A DNA stretch of 7,870 bases from Chlorobiota bacterium (GCA_013152135.1 JAADGX010000021.1:1-7870); one strand, 5' to 3'. Shown: positions 1 to 7,088, numbered from the stretch's first letter. Numbers and translations: made by a program. Notes: generated by a model not told the origin, from the sequence alone.

Positions 1-1763
1 CGGGCGGAGATACTGTCGAGATCATTATTGCAGGCGCGGGGAAAAACTTGATCCAGGTGATAGACAACGGGAGCGGGATGAGCGAGGAAGACGTGCTCAT
101 GGCATTCGAGCGTCACGCGACCAGCAAGATCGAGACTGTGGAAGACCTGCAAGCCATCAAGACCTTCGGCTTTCGCGGCGAAGCGTTGTCATCGATTGCC
201 TCGATTGCGCAAGTCGAGCTGAAGACCCGCCGCGAGGAAGACGAGGTGGCGACGCACGTCCGGATTGCTGGAGGCGAGGTGGAGGAGATAACAAAGGCCC
301 AGGCCCAGGTCGGCACTTCGATTACGGTCAAGAACTTGTTCTTCAACACCCCCGCACGCAGGCACTTTCTCAAATCCAACTCGACGGAGTTCCGGCATAT
401 ATCGGACACCGTCCAGAAATACGTTCTCGCTTATCCGAATATCCGTTTCAAGTTCACGAGCGACGGGCAAGTGATCCTCGATGTTCCGCCGGGTTCTCTT
501 CTCGAACGGGTGAAGACCCTGTTTGGAGAAAAGATCGCGTCGTCACTCATCGAGGTGGAAGAGCGCACGGATACCCTGTCTGTTTCCGGTTTTATCGGGC
601 GTCCGAACTACGCCCGCAAGACCCGCGGCCAGCAATTCCTTTTCCTGAACACCCGGCCCATCATCAATCGGTCGATAAACCACGCCGTGTTCAAGGCGTA
701 CGAACACCTCATCGATCCGAACTCCGAGTATCCCATGTACATTCTTTTTCTGAACGTGGATACCAGGATGGTGGACGTGAATGTTCACCCGCAGAAACTG
801 GAGGTGAAGTTCTCCGATGATCGTCACGTGTACAACCTCGTGCAAGCCGTCGTGCGCCAGGGGCTGTATCGACACGACTTGACGCCGTCGCTCCAGTTCC
901 GGGGGCAACCAGGGACGGGAGAGCGGCGGACGTTTGGTGGAACGGGAACTGCTGATGATCCGGATGATTGGGAATTTCCCATGAAAGAGGAAAGAACTTC
1001 ACATCCTTCCACCGGGCCGGATTACCGGGAGCGCACGATGTTGACCTCCCCTCGCGATCGGCAGGAAATGGAGAAATCGATCAACGAGTTGTTTCAGTCG
1101 CTCGATGAGACAATCAAAAGCAGCGTCGGGCGGACAACGGATCAAGGTGAGTTTCTCGTCGATAAGGAGAGCCGGGCCGATACAATTCCGGATACCCACA
1201 TGTTGTGGCAGTTGCACAACAAGTACATCCTGGCTCCCATCAAGTCGGGCCTGATGATCATCGATCAGCATGTCGCCCACGAACGCATCCTCTATGAAAA
1301 GGCGTTGCACATGATGGAACACGCGTTGCCCTTTTCCCAGCAACTCCTGTTTCCGCACTCGATGCGAGTCGTTGCCGGTGATTACACTCTTCTGGAGGAA
1401 CTCCGACCGGACCTGGAACGGATGGGTTTCGTTCTCAAGCTGGAGCCGCCGAATTTCGTCACGGTCGAAGGGGTTCCCCAGGACGTCCGGGTGGGAATGG
1501 AAGAGCGCATCCTCGAGGAACTGCTCGAGCAGTTCAAGGAGTACCAGGCCCTGGAAAACACCGACCAGCGGGACAATCTCGCGGCGTCCTTCGGATGCCG
1601 CGCCGCCATCAAATCGGGCGACCAACTCTCACCGGCGGAAATGCACATGTTGATCGATCAGCTTTTTGCCACAAAGATGCCGTACGTTTGTCCCCACGGC
1701 CGGCCCATCGTCATCAAGCTCTCTCTTGCCGAGCTCGACCTGCGTTTCGGCCGAACGAGCTGA
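1..1763 (+). CDS. mutL: DNA mismatch repair protein MutL, 5'-truncated by window edge
   Basis: MutL links MutS mismatch recognition to strand nicking and removal. The reading frame is open from base 3, so the gene enters from outside; the TTG at 48 is internal. Visible residues are numbered from the codon at 3. The N-terminal GHKL ATPase shows DNGSG (from 21), GFRGEAL (56-62) and the GTS...NTPAR block (104-119). About 40 residues are missing, including the catalytic Glu and Asn of motif I. A hydrophilic, probably disordered linker spans about 300-395. The C-terminal domain carries the metal-dependent endonuclease set: DQHVAHERILYE (421-432, DQHA(X)2E(X)4E with Ala replaced by Val), GCR (531-533), CPHGRP (563-568) and a terminal FGR. 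QQLLFP (446-451) fits the QxLLxP sliding-clamp-binding motif. I therefore infer a nicking MutL of the B. subtilis type, working without MutH. The 586 visible residues plus the missing part fit the usual 600-630. Confidence 0.97.
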   Translation, partial: GGDTVEIIIAGAGKNLIQVIDNGSGMSEEDVLMAFERHATSKIETVEDLQAIKTFGFRGEALSSIASIAQVELKTRREEDEVATHVRIAGGEVEEITKAQAQVGTSITVKNLFFNTPARRHFLKSNSTEFRHISDTVQKYVLAYPNIRFKFTSDGQVILDVPPGSLLERVKTLFGEKIASSLIEVEERTDTLSVSGFIGRPNYARKTRGQQFLFLNTRPIINRSINHAVFKAYEHLIDPNSEYPMYILFLNVDTRMVDVNVHPQKLEVKFSDDRHVYNLVQAVVRQGLYRHDLTPSLQFRGQPGTGERRTFGGTGTADDPDDWEFPMKEERTSHPSTGPDYRERTMLTSPRDRQEMEKSINELFQSLDETIKSSVGRTTDQGEFLVDKESRADTIPDTHMLWQLHNKYILAPIKSGLMIIDQHVAHERILYEKALHMMEHALPFSQQLLFPHSMRVVAGDYTLLEELRPDLERMGFVLKLEPPNFVTVEGVPQDVRVGMEERILEELLEQFKEYQALENTDQRDNLAASFGCRAAIKSGDQLSPAEMHMLIDQLFATKMPYVCPHGRPIVIKLSLAELDLRFGRTS

Positions 1764-2006
1764 AACGGGCAACGATTTTACCGCGAACGATGTTGGACAA
1801 GGAGGGAGGACGTCCGATTGGGCTGAGACGAACCCCTTTTGTATTTTACACCGGGATACACGCGATCACTGGTTGGACAAACGGCGCGATGCTGAAGCAA
1901 GGGAAGATAGGATCGATAGCTGGTGCGGGGTAAGAAACGAACGTATGATCGCAGCAAATAACATGTACTTTCAATAGACCGCCTCTAAAAAACGGATGGA
2001 AACAGT
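1764..2006. other. Intergenic region between mutL and the acyl-CoA mutase gene
   Basis: This 243-bp gap holds no ORF I would defend; the small plus-strand ORFs that cross it start inside mutL in other frames and resemble no family I know. I find no strong terminator hairpin for mutL: GGG..CCCC at about 1820-1837 before TTTTGTATTTT pairs over only three or four bases. A weak promoter-like pair exists (TTGGGC at 1818, 18-nt spacer, TATTTT at 1842), which would leave a leader of about 150 nt. Two imperfect copies of CGCGA-N5/6-GTTGGACAA lie 80 bp apart (1782-1800 and 1861-1880). The gap probably contains the mutase promoter, but I cannot place it with confidence. Confidence 0.5.
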
Positions 2007-3695
2007 ATGAGTCTTCATGATAATAACAGTTCGTCCAACGGGAAAAAGGACGAATACGAAAAGATGAAACGTGCGTGGGAAGAAAAAGTAAAGGCAGCGA
2101 AAACCACCGGGATGAAATTCACATCGGTCAGTGGTGAAGAGGTGAAGTTACTTTACACGCCTGAGGACGTCCAGGATCTTGATTACGTCGATGACCTCGG
2201 GTTTCCGGGTGAATTTCCATATACGCGTGGAATTCATCCCAATATGTACCGGGGAAGGATTTGGACCATGCGGCAATTCGCGGGATTCGGAACGCCGGAG
2301 GATACGAACCAGCGGTTCAAGTACCTTCTCAAGAAGGGCCAAACCGGCCTTTCCACCGCGTTCGACCTGCCGACGCTCATGGGTCGAGATGCCGACGATC
2401 ATTTCTCGAAGGGTGAAGTTGGAATATGCGGCGTCGCGATCAGCTCCCTGGCGGACATGGAGACACTGTTCGACGGCATTCCGTTGGACAAGGTCTCTAC
2501 TTCGATGACGATCAATTGCTCCGCCATCAATATTTATGCGTTCTACCTTGTCGTCGCGGAAAAACAAGGCGTGCCGTTCAACCTCTTGCGCGGGACGCTT
2601 CAGAACGACATTCTCAAGGAGTACATCGCGCAAAAGGAATGGATTTATCCTCCCCGCCCGTCGATGCGCATTATCACCGACATGATCGAATGGTCCACGA
2701 AAGAAGCGCCGAAGTTCAACACTGTTTCCGTGAGCGGGTACCACATTCGTGAGGCCGGAAGCACGGCGCCGCAGGAACTGGCGTTCACGCTGGCGGATGG
2801 TTTCGCGTACATCGAAGCATGCCTGGAACGCGGGATGGATATTGATTCTTTTGCGCCACGGATTTCGTTCTTCTTCAACTCACACCTCGACTTCTTCGAG
2901 GAAGTAGCAAAGTTCCGTGCTGCACGAAGAATTTATGCGCGGCGCATGCGCGACCGATACGGGGCGAAGAATCCGCGGAGCTGGCTCCTTCGTTTCCATA
3001 CACAGACGGCAGGATGCACGTTGACCGCCCAGCAACCGGAGAACAACATCGTCAGGACTGCGTTCCAGGCGCTGGCTGGAGTGCTGGGAGGCACGCAATC
3101 GCTTCACACGAATTCCATGGATGAAACCCTGGCACTGCCCAGCGAAAAAGCCGTAAAGATCGCGTTGCGGACGCAGCAGTTGATCGCGTTCGAGACCGGT
3201 GTGATCAACACCGTTGATCCACTGGGTGGAAGCTACTACGTGGAAGCGCTCACGGACAAGATCGAAAAGCAGGCGGAGGAATATTTCGAGAAGATCGATG
3301 CCCTGGGTGGTGTCATCCCTGCCATCGAGATGGGATTTTTCCAGCGAGAAATCGCCGAAGCTGCGTACCGGTACCAGACCGAGCTGGAGCGCAAGGAAAA
3401 ATTCATCGTCGGGGTGAACGAGTTCGTTGACGAGGATGAAAAGGTCGATATTCCTATCCTGAACATTCCTCCTGAAGTCGAGCAAATACAGGTACAGCGT
3501 TTGACAGATCTTCGAAAAAACAGAAACAACGTCAAGGTGAAAGAATCTCTGGACGCCCTGCGTCGCGCCTGTGAAGATGGTTCCAACTTGATGCCTCCCA
3601 TGCTTGATTGCGCCCGCGCCTACGTGACACTCCAGGAAATGACCGATACCATGAAAGAGGTATTCGGCGTGTATGAAGAACAGGCGGTGTTTTAA
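2007..3695 (+). CDS. Acyl-CoA mutase large subunit (methylmalonyl-CoA mutase family, isobutyryl-CoA mutase-like)
   Basis: This is an adenosylcobalamin-dependent carbon-skeleton mutase catalytic subunit of 562 aa: the substrate-binding TIM barrel without the C-terminal B12 domain, so a separate small B12-binding subunit must supply the cofactor. Family blocks are YRGRIWTMRQFAGFG (81-95), GTLQNDILKEYIAQKEW (196-212), SGYHIREAG (243-251, with the catalytic Tyr-His pair at 245-246), RFHTQTAG (329-336) and GGTQSLHTN (361-369). Two pocket residues decide substrate in this family. Methylmalonyl-CoA mutase (P. shermanii numbering) uses Tyr89 and Arg207, the Arg holding the free carboxylate; isobutyryl-CoA mutase has Phe80 and Gln198. 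Here they are Phe91 and Gln209. TLMGRDADD (123-131) and DETLALPSE (372-380) also look ICM-like. I infer a substrate without the second carboxylate, such as isobutyryl-/n-butyryl-CoA. A bare 'methylmalonyl-CoA mutase' label would be unsafe. No small subunit, MeaB/MeaI-type chaperone or epimerase is visible nearby. The ATG at 2007 has only a weak purine stretch (GGATGGA) upstream. Confidence 0.9.
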   Translation: MSLHDNNSSSNGKKDEYEKMKRAWEEKVKAAKTTGMKFTSVSGEEVKLLYTPEDVQDLDYVDDLGFPGEFPYTRGIHPNMYRGRIWTMRQFAGFGTPEDTNQRFKYLLKKGQTGLSTAFDLPTLMGRDADDHFSKGEVGICGVAISSLADMETLFDGIPLDKVSTSMTINCSAINIYAFYLVVAEKQGVPFNLLRGTLQNDILKEYIAQKEWIYPPRPSMRIITDMIEWSTKEAPKFNTVSVSGYHIREAGSTAPQELAFTLADGFAYIEACLERGMDIDSFAPRISFFFNSHLDFFEEVAKFRAARRIYARRMRDRYGAKNPRSWLLRFHTQTAGCTLTAQQPENNIVRTAFQALAGVLGGTQSLHTNSMDETLALPSEKAVKIALRTQQLIAFETGVINTVDPLGGSYYVEALTDKIEKQAEEYFEKIDALGGVIPAIEMGFFQREIAEAAYRYQTELERKEKFIVGVNEFVDEDEKVDIPILNIPPEVEQIQVQRLTDLRKNRNNVKVKESLDALRRACEDGSNLMPPMLDCARAYVTLQEMTDTMKEVFGVYEEQAVF

Positions 3696-3742
3696 TCCTG
3701 GGAAAAACAGGAACCGGGATTCAGAAGCGCCGGGCTCAGCGT

Positions 3743-3764
3743 GGGAAGGGAATTGCCTTTTCCC
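3743..3764. terminator. Weak hairpin between convergent genes, possible terminator
   Basis: In the 97-bp gap between the convergent mutase and PAP2 stop codons, GGGAAGG (3743-3749) can pair with CC-TT-TTCCC (3756-3764) around a GAATTG loop, with a two-base bulge. Neither strand has a following T-run, so it is not a classical intrinsic terminator. A second short stem, TCCTG/CAGGA (3696-3712), sits just after the mutase stop. One or both may help end transcription of the facing genes, but the evidence is thin. Confidence 0.2.
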
Positions 3765-3792
3765 GGATGTCGGAATGCAATCGCTGATCGAG

Positions 3793-4758
3793 TCAGGCGC
3801 GTGAGACCCACCTTTTCCACAAGTGGGAAAGAATCGGTGCGCTTTTAACCGTCAGCAGCATGAAAAGCGCCCCCGCGATCAAATCAATGACGTAATGATA
3901 CCGCAAGTACACCGTGGCGATGATGAGAAGCGTCCCGATGGTCCATAACAGCCATCGGATTTTCGAATGGTATTTTGCCGCGAGGTACATGACGATGAGC
4001 GTGATATCCGTATGTCCGCTGGGAAAGACGTCTCTCTGGACGTAATTCATCGGCGACGCGGTACCTGAGGGAATGGATTCTCCGATGTTGACGATCTCCC
4101 GGAGCGTGTTGGTGAGCCACAGCCCGGGCAGTTCCTGTGAAATCGCGTGAAAGTCGTGAAGAGTGAATCGCGGTCCCACGGCGGGTACCAGGAAGTATCC
4201 GATGTACGAGAGATAGAATCCGTATACGAAAATAAAGAGCGTTTCTTCGAATGTCTTGTAGTCCTTTCGCTTGACCAGCTCGATGCCGAGTAAAACGGGC
4301 AGAAGGTAGAACGAAGTGTAGACGATCTGAAGAATTTCGGTGATCAGCGGATGCGCGAATTGGTAGATCCAGCGGGTGGGATGAACGCCGAACAGGAAAT
4401 AGTCGATAGCGATAAGCGACTGATCGTAGTCGGTAGGGTGGATGGGGTGTACCAACAGGTACAATTCCTTGAAGACGACCGCGATGGTGATTATCGAATA
4501 CACCAATCGGAGATACACGACTTTTTCAACCCGGTTCCGTGAAAGATAGCTGATGGTGTAGACCAGGGCTGTTCCGACGGTGTTCACGAGAACGATCCAA
4601 TACCATTCAGGGACGCGTGAATGGAACACGATGCTGAGAATCGAAAGGAATGAATAGAAGGAAATATTAACCACGTCCACGATGTGTAACGGACGAAGGA
4701 GCGATTTCAGTACCGAGAGACGTTGTCGTGTATTGGGAGGAGATGTTCTTTGATCCAT
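3793..4758 (-). CDS. PAP2-superfamily integral membrane phosphatase/phosphotransferase (Aur1-like PAP2_3 type)
   Basis: This 321-aa polytopic membrane protein has about six to eight hydrophobic segments (near 25-45, 52-72, 85-103, 140-160, 172-192, 252-262, 268-284 and 288-305). PAP2 signatures sit in the C-terminal half: GYFLVPAVGPR (187-197), DVFPSGHT (243-250) and RYHYVIDLIAG (286-296). The presumed catalytic residues are His249, His288 and Asp292. The classical first motif KX6RP is replaced by the VGPR form, as in the Aur1/Ipt1-like branch (PAP2_3), whose members transfer or hydrolyse phospho-headgroups on lipids. Substrate cannot be read from sequence: lipid phosphate phosphatase, undecaprenyl-pyrophosphate phosphatase and phosphoinositol-type transferase all remain open. 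It starts 13 nt after the mgtE stop and is probably the last gene of the rsmA-mgtE transcript. No Shine-Dalgarno precedes the ATG. Its end faces the convergent mutase gene. Confidence 0.85.
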   Translation of the reverse strand: MDQRTSPPNTRQRLSVLKSLLRPLHIVDVVNISFYSFLSILSIVFHSRVPEWYWIVLVNTVGTALVYTISYLSRNRVEKVVYLRLVYSIITIAVVFKELYLLVHPIHPTDYDQSLIAIDYFLFGVHPTRWIYQFAHPLITEILQIVYTSFYLLPVLLGIELVKRKDYKTFEETLFIFVYGFYLSYIGYFLVPAVGPRFTLHDFHAISQELPGLWLTNTLREIVNIGESIPSGTASPMNYVQRDVFPSGHTDITLIVMYLAAKYHSKIRWLLWTIGTLLIIATVYLRYHYVIDLIAGALFMLLTVKSAPILSHLWKRWVSRA

Positions 4759-4771
4759 GCAGCGATATATG

Positions 4772-6187
4772 TCAATTGAGATAGATCAGAGAGCAAAAGG
4801 TGAGGTATATGAGGATGCCCAACGCGTCGTTGGTCGTGGAGATGAACGGACCGGTCGCGATGGCGGGATCAAAATTAAACTTGTGAAGGACGTAGGGTAC
4901 TCCCGCTCCGACAACGGTTGCGTTGATGACCACGGTAACCAGGGAGAGAGCGAGCGTGATGCCGAACATCACATCCGACGTCCAAATGGATACGATGAGC
5001 AGAATTATCACACCGATGGCAAGGCCGTTTAATAAAGCGGAGAGGAATTCTCTACCGATGCGCAGGAGCGTATGTCCGTATTCCGTTTCGCCGGTAGCGA
5101 TGTCGCGCACCACGACGGCAGCCGCCTGGTTGCCGGAAATCCCGCCCATGGCCATGACGATCGGAATAAAGAAGGCGGATGCCACGACTTGTTCCAGGGT
5201 CGCTTCGAAGCTCATGAGGACAAGAGCCGCGATAATTTCTCCGACCAGGCCCAGCAACAGCCATGGAAGACGCGACCGTATGACTCCGCTGATCCCGCGT
5301 CGCTGGTCTTCGCCGCTCAGACCCGACATGCGTTGAAAGTCCTCGTGGGCCTCTTCATCGATAACGTCGGCGATGTCGTCGAAGTTGATGACACCAACGA
5401 CGCGGTTGTCCTCATCCGTGACCGGTATGGCGATAAGATCGTATTTCCTCATCACGTTAGCGACGTCTTCCTGATCGACATCAACCCGCACGAAAATCAC
5501 TTCACGGTCCATGACGTCCTCGAGCCGCTTGAACGAGGGATTGAGCAACAGGGCTTTCAGGCTTACAACACCAACAAGCTGGTCGTCCTCGTTCGTGACA
5601 AAAATGGCGTAGATATCCTCCGTTTTCTCTGCCAGTTCCCGAACCGCTTCCGTTGCGTCCTGCACCGTGGCGGAGGCAGGGAGCGCGATGAATTCCGTGC
5701 CCATGATGCCGCCGGCGGAGTCCTCCGGATAGCGAAGCAGTTTTTTCAGTTCAACGGAATCCTCTTTCGGAAGGGTATCGAGGACCTTGTCGGCAACTTC
5801 CTTGGGCAGTTCAGCGACGATATCCGTGGCGTCGTCGGATTCAAGCTCGTCGACGATTTTCGATAACCGCGGATGAGGGATGCGATCGAGCAGGTAGTCC
5901 CTGGTTGCTTCTTCGACCTCGACCAGCACCTGGCTGGCTGTTTCCGCATCCATCAGCTCGAGGAGATAAGCGGATTCATCCGGAGTGAGGTGATCGATGA
6001 TTTCGGCGATGTCGGCGGGATGGAGATCCGCGAGGATATTGATCAACGCGCCGCGCTGCTTGCTCTCGATCAAGTCGCGGATATCATCCAGGAGCTCATC
6101 GTCCGCCTGGAGCGTCGAGGTCAGAACTCCATCAATGGAGTCAAACTCGTTTTGCTCATCCTGGTTCTGTTCCGGTTCGTCAGTCAT
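4772..6187 (-). CDS. mgtE: Magnesium transporter MgtE
   Basis: MgtE is a homodimeric inner-membrane Mg2+ channel whose cytosolic part senses intracellular Mg2+ and closes the pore. The 471-aa product has the whole family plan: an acidic, Gln-rich N-terminus (1-30), the helical MgtE N domain (about 35-155), CBS1 (about 162-220), CBS2 (about 226-283, with VVGVINFDDI), a plug-like linker (about 284-305) and five membrane helices (about 307-470). Pore blocks are VMAMGGISGNQ (344-354) and GPFISTTNDALG (446-457); Asp454 corresponds to the Mg2+-binding pore Asp (Asp432 in T. thermophilus). The first block usually reads GGN-x-G-x-Q, so Ile350 replaces a normally conserved Asn. Length is near the usual 450. 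The start overlaps the rsmA stop by 8 nt, which suggests translational coupling and leaves no room for an M-box leader; control is probably at protein level through the N/CBS domains. No Shine-Dalgarno is visible. Confidence 0.96.
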   Translation of the reverse strand: MTDEPEQNQDEQNEFDSIDGVLTSTLQADDELLDDIRDLIESKQRGALINILADLHPADIAEIIDHLTPDESAYLLELMDAETASQVLVEVEEATRDYLLDRIPHPRLSKIVDELESDDATDIVAELPKEVADKVLDTLPKEDSVELKKLLRYPEDSAGGIMGTEFIALPASATVQDATEAVRELAEKTEDIYAIFVTNEDDQLVGVVSLKALLLNPSFKRLEDVMDREVIFVRVDVDQEDVANVMRKYDLIAIPVTDEDNRVVGVINFDDIADVIDEEAHEDFQRMSGLSGEDQRRGISGVIRSRLPWLLLGLVGEIIAALVLMSFEATLEQVVASAFFIPIVMAMGGISGNQAAAVVVRDIATGETEYGHTLLRIGREFLSALLNGLAIGVIILLIVSIWTSDVMFGITLALSLVTVVINATVVGAGVPYVLHKFNFDPAIATGPFISTTNDALGILIYLTFCSLIYLN

Positions 6188-6968
6188 GGGTCACGATTTC
6201 ATTGGCCAGAAAAATAAAATCATCGACGGTCAATTCCTCCGGTCTGCAACCCAGGTACGGTGTCAAGGTGTCCGGGAGGTGATCAGCCATCTCGATATGC
6301 TTCAGGCAATTTAGCATTGTTTTCCGTCTTTTCCCGAAGGTACCCCGCACGATACGCCGGAAAACATCCATGTTTCGAATTCTTGCAACGCGCGAGGTGT
6401 GAAAAGCGAGGTGCAAAACCGCGGACATGACCCGCGGCTTGGGAGTGAAGACAGTTGGCGGAACCGTGAACGACATTGTCACATCGCTGTAGAGCTGGGC
6501 CATCACGGAAAGAATACCGTACTGTTTTGTCCGGGGATGCGCGGTAAGCCGTTCCGCGACTTCTTTTTGCATCATGAGAACGGCATCCTTGATGACCTCA
6601 GCCTGATCGAAGAGATGAAACAGGATCTGGCTTGTCAGGTAGTACGGAAGGTTTCCGATGATTCGGCAGGGCGTCGCTCGAATACCGAGGGCGCGGAAAT
6701 CCACGTCCAGGATATCTTGTTGGAGCACGCGAAGATTGGGGGCGTCAAGAGCTATTTCATCGAGAATGGCTGTCGCTCGCTCGTCGATTTCAACCGCGAT
6801 GATTTCGGCATCGCATGCAAGCAGGTGGCGGGTAAGTACTCCTGTCCCCGCGCCGATTTCAATGATGCTATCGCCGGGTTGAGGATCGAGCGCCCGAACG
6901 ATTTTACAGGCCGTGTTCGGGTCGGTGAGAAAATTCTGGCCCAGCGATTTTTTCGGATGCAGTTTCAC
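6180..6968 (-). CDS. rsmA: 16S rRNA (adenine(1518)-N6/adenine(1519)-N6)-dimethyltransferase RsmA
   Basis: RsmA (KsgA) uses S-adenosylmethionine to dimethylate two adjacent adenines in the 3'-terminal helix of 16S rRNA, a late step and checkpoint of 30S assembly. The 262-aa product is of normal length. It shows KKSLGQNFL (6-14), the SAM loop EIGAGTGVLT (37-46), the acidic ribose-binding position in AVEID (58-62), QQDIL (83-87), the catalytic NLPYY (106-110) and FTPKPRVMSAV (174-184), followed by a C-terminal helical domain with FGKRRKTMLN (211-220). The GTG start is nearly forced: an in-frame TGA lies six codons upstream, with no other start codon between. No Shine-Dalgarno precedes it, and a promoter candidate lies only 8 nt upstream. 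It is the first gene of a likely rsmA-mgtE-PAP2 operon, overlapping mgtE through ATGACTGA, and is divergent from era, another 30S assembly factor. Confidence 0.97.
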   Translation of the reverse strand: MKLHPKKSLGQNFLTDPNTACKIVRALDPQPGDSIIEIGAGTGVLTRHLLACDAEIIAVEIDERATAILDEIALDAPNLRVLQQDILDVDFRALGIRATPCRIIGNLPYYLTSQILFHLFDQAEVIKDAVLMMQKEVAERLTAHPRTKQYGILSVMAQLYSDVTMSFTVPPTVFTPKPRVMSAVLHLAFHTSRVARIRNMDVFRRIVRGTFGKRRKTMLNCLKHIEMADHLPDTLTPYLGCRPEELTVDDFIFLANEIVTHD

Positions 6969-6976
6969 AGAGGCGA

Positions 6977-7004
6977 AAAATACTCAGATGTGGATTGCAG
7001 TCAA
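6977..7004 (-). promoter_or_regulatory. Candidate promoter of rsmA-mgtE-PAP2 transcript
   Basis: On the minus strand TTGACT (7004-6999) is followed after 16 nt by TATTTT (6982-6977), five and four matches to the sigma70 boxes. The same DNA also reads TTTG (7005-7002), 19 nt, TATTTTTC, one mismatch from the Bacteroidota form TTTG / TAnnTTTG. Either reading puts the start of transcription near 6970, within about two bases of the rsmA GTG, which predicts a leaderless or nearly leaderless mRNA. This is inference from sequence match and position only. Confidence 0.45.
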
Positions 7005-7088
7005 AGCGACGGGGCTTGTATTTTCAGTTGTAATGTCGCGTGAGAATCGCCAATATCGTAACAGAAGCAATGGGTGTTCGAAAAATCT

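Noticed and set aside
999..1625. 208-aa minus-strand open frame inside mutL
   Set aside because: It lies wholly antisense to a well-conserved gene, matches no family I recognise, and mirrors the codon structure of mutL; a shadow frame.
1818..1847. GGG..CCCC followed by TTTTGTATTTT as a terminator for mutL
   Set aside because: Only three or four base pairs can form; too weak to call, and the T-rich tract may equally be part of a promoter.
1595..1977. Overlapping small plus-strand ORFs (112 and 103 aa) running from the end of mutL into the intergenic gap
   Set aside because: They start within mutL in other frames, end at arbitrary stops before the mutase gene, and show no domain, signal peptide or ribosome binding site.
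2394..2414. DDHFSKG in the mutase as a possible B12-binding DxHxxG motif
   Set aside because: The spacing is wrong (the Gly is one position late) and it lies in the TIM-barrel part, not in a Rossmann-like cobalamin domain.
2880..3485. 201-aa minus-strand open frame inside the mutase gene (and a similar 198-aa frame at 2148-2744)
   Set aside because: Antisense to conserved mutase motifs, composition unlike a real protein, no recognisable domain.
5072..5866. 264-aa plus-strand open frame antisense to mgtE
   Set aside because: Covers the MgtE CBS and membrane region on the opposite strand; the minus-strand protein is unmistakable and this frame has no recognisable features.
6188..6968. Possible M-box (Mg2+) riboswitch before mgtE
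   Set aside because: mgtE begins inside rsmA and the upstream sequence is conserved rsmA coding sequence, leaving no leader.
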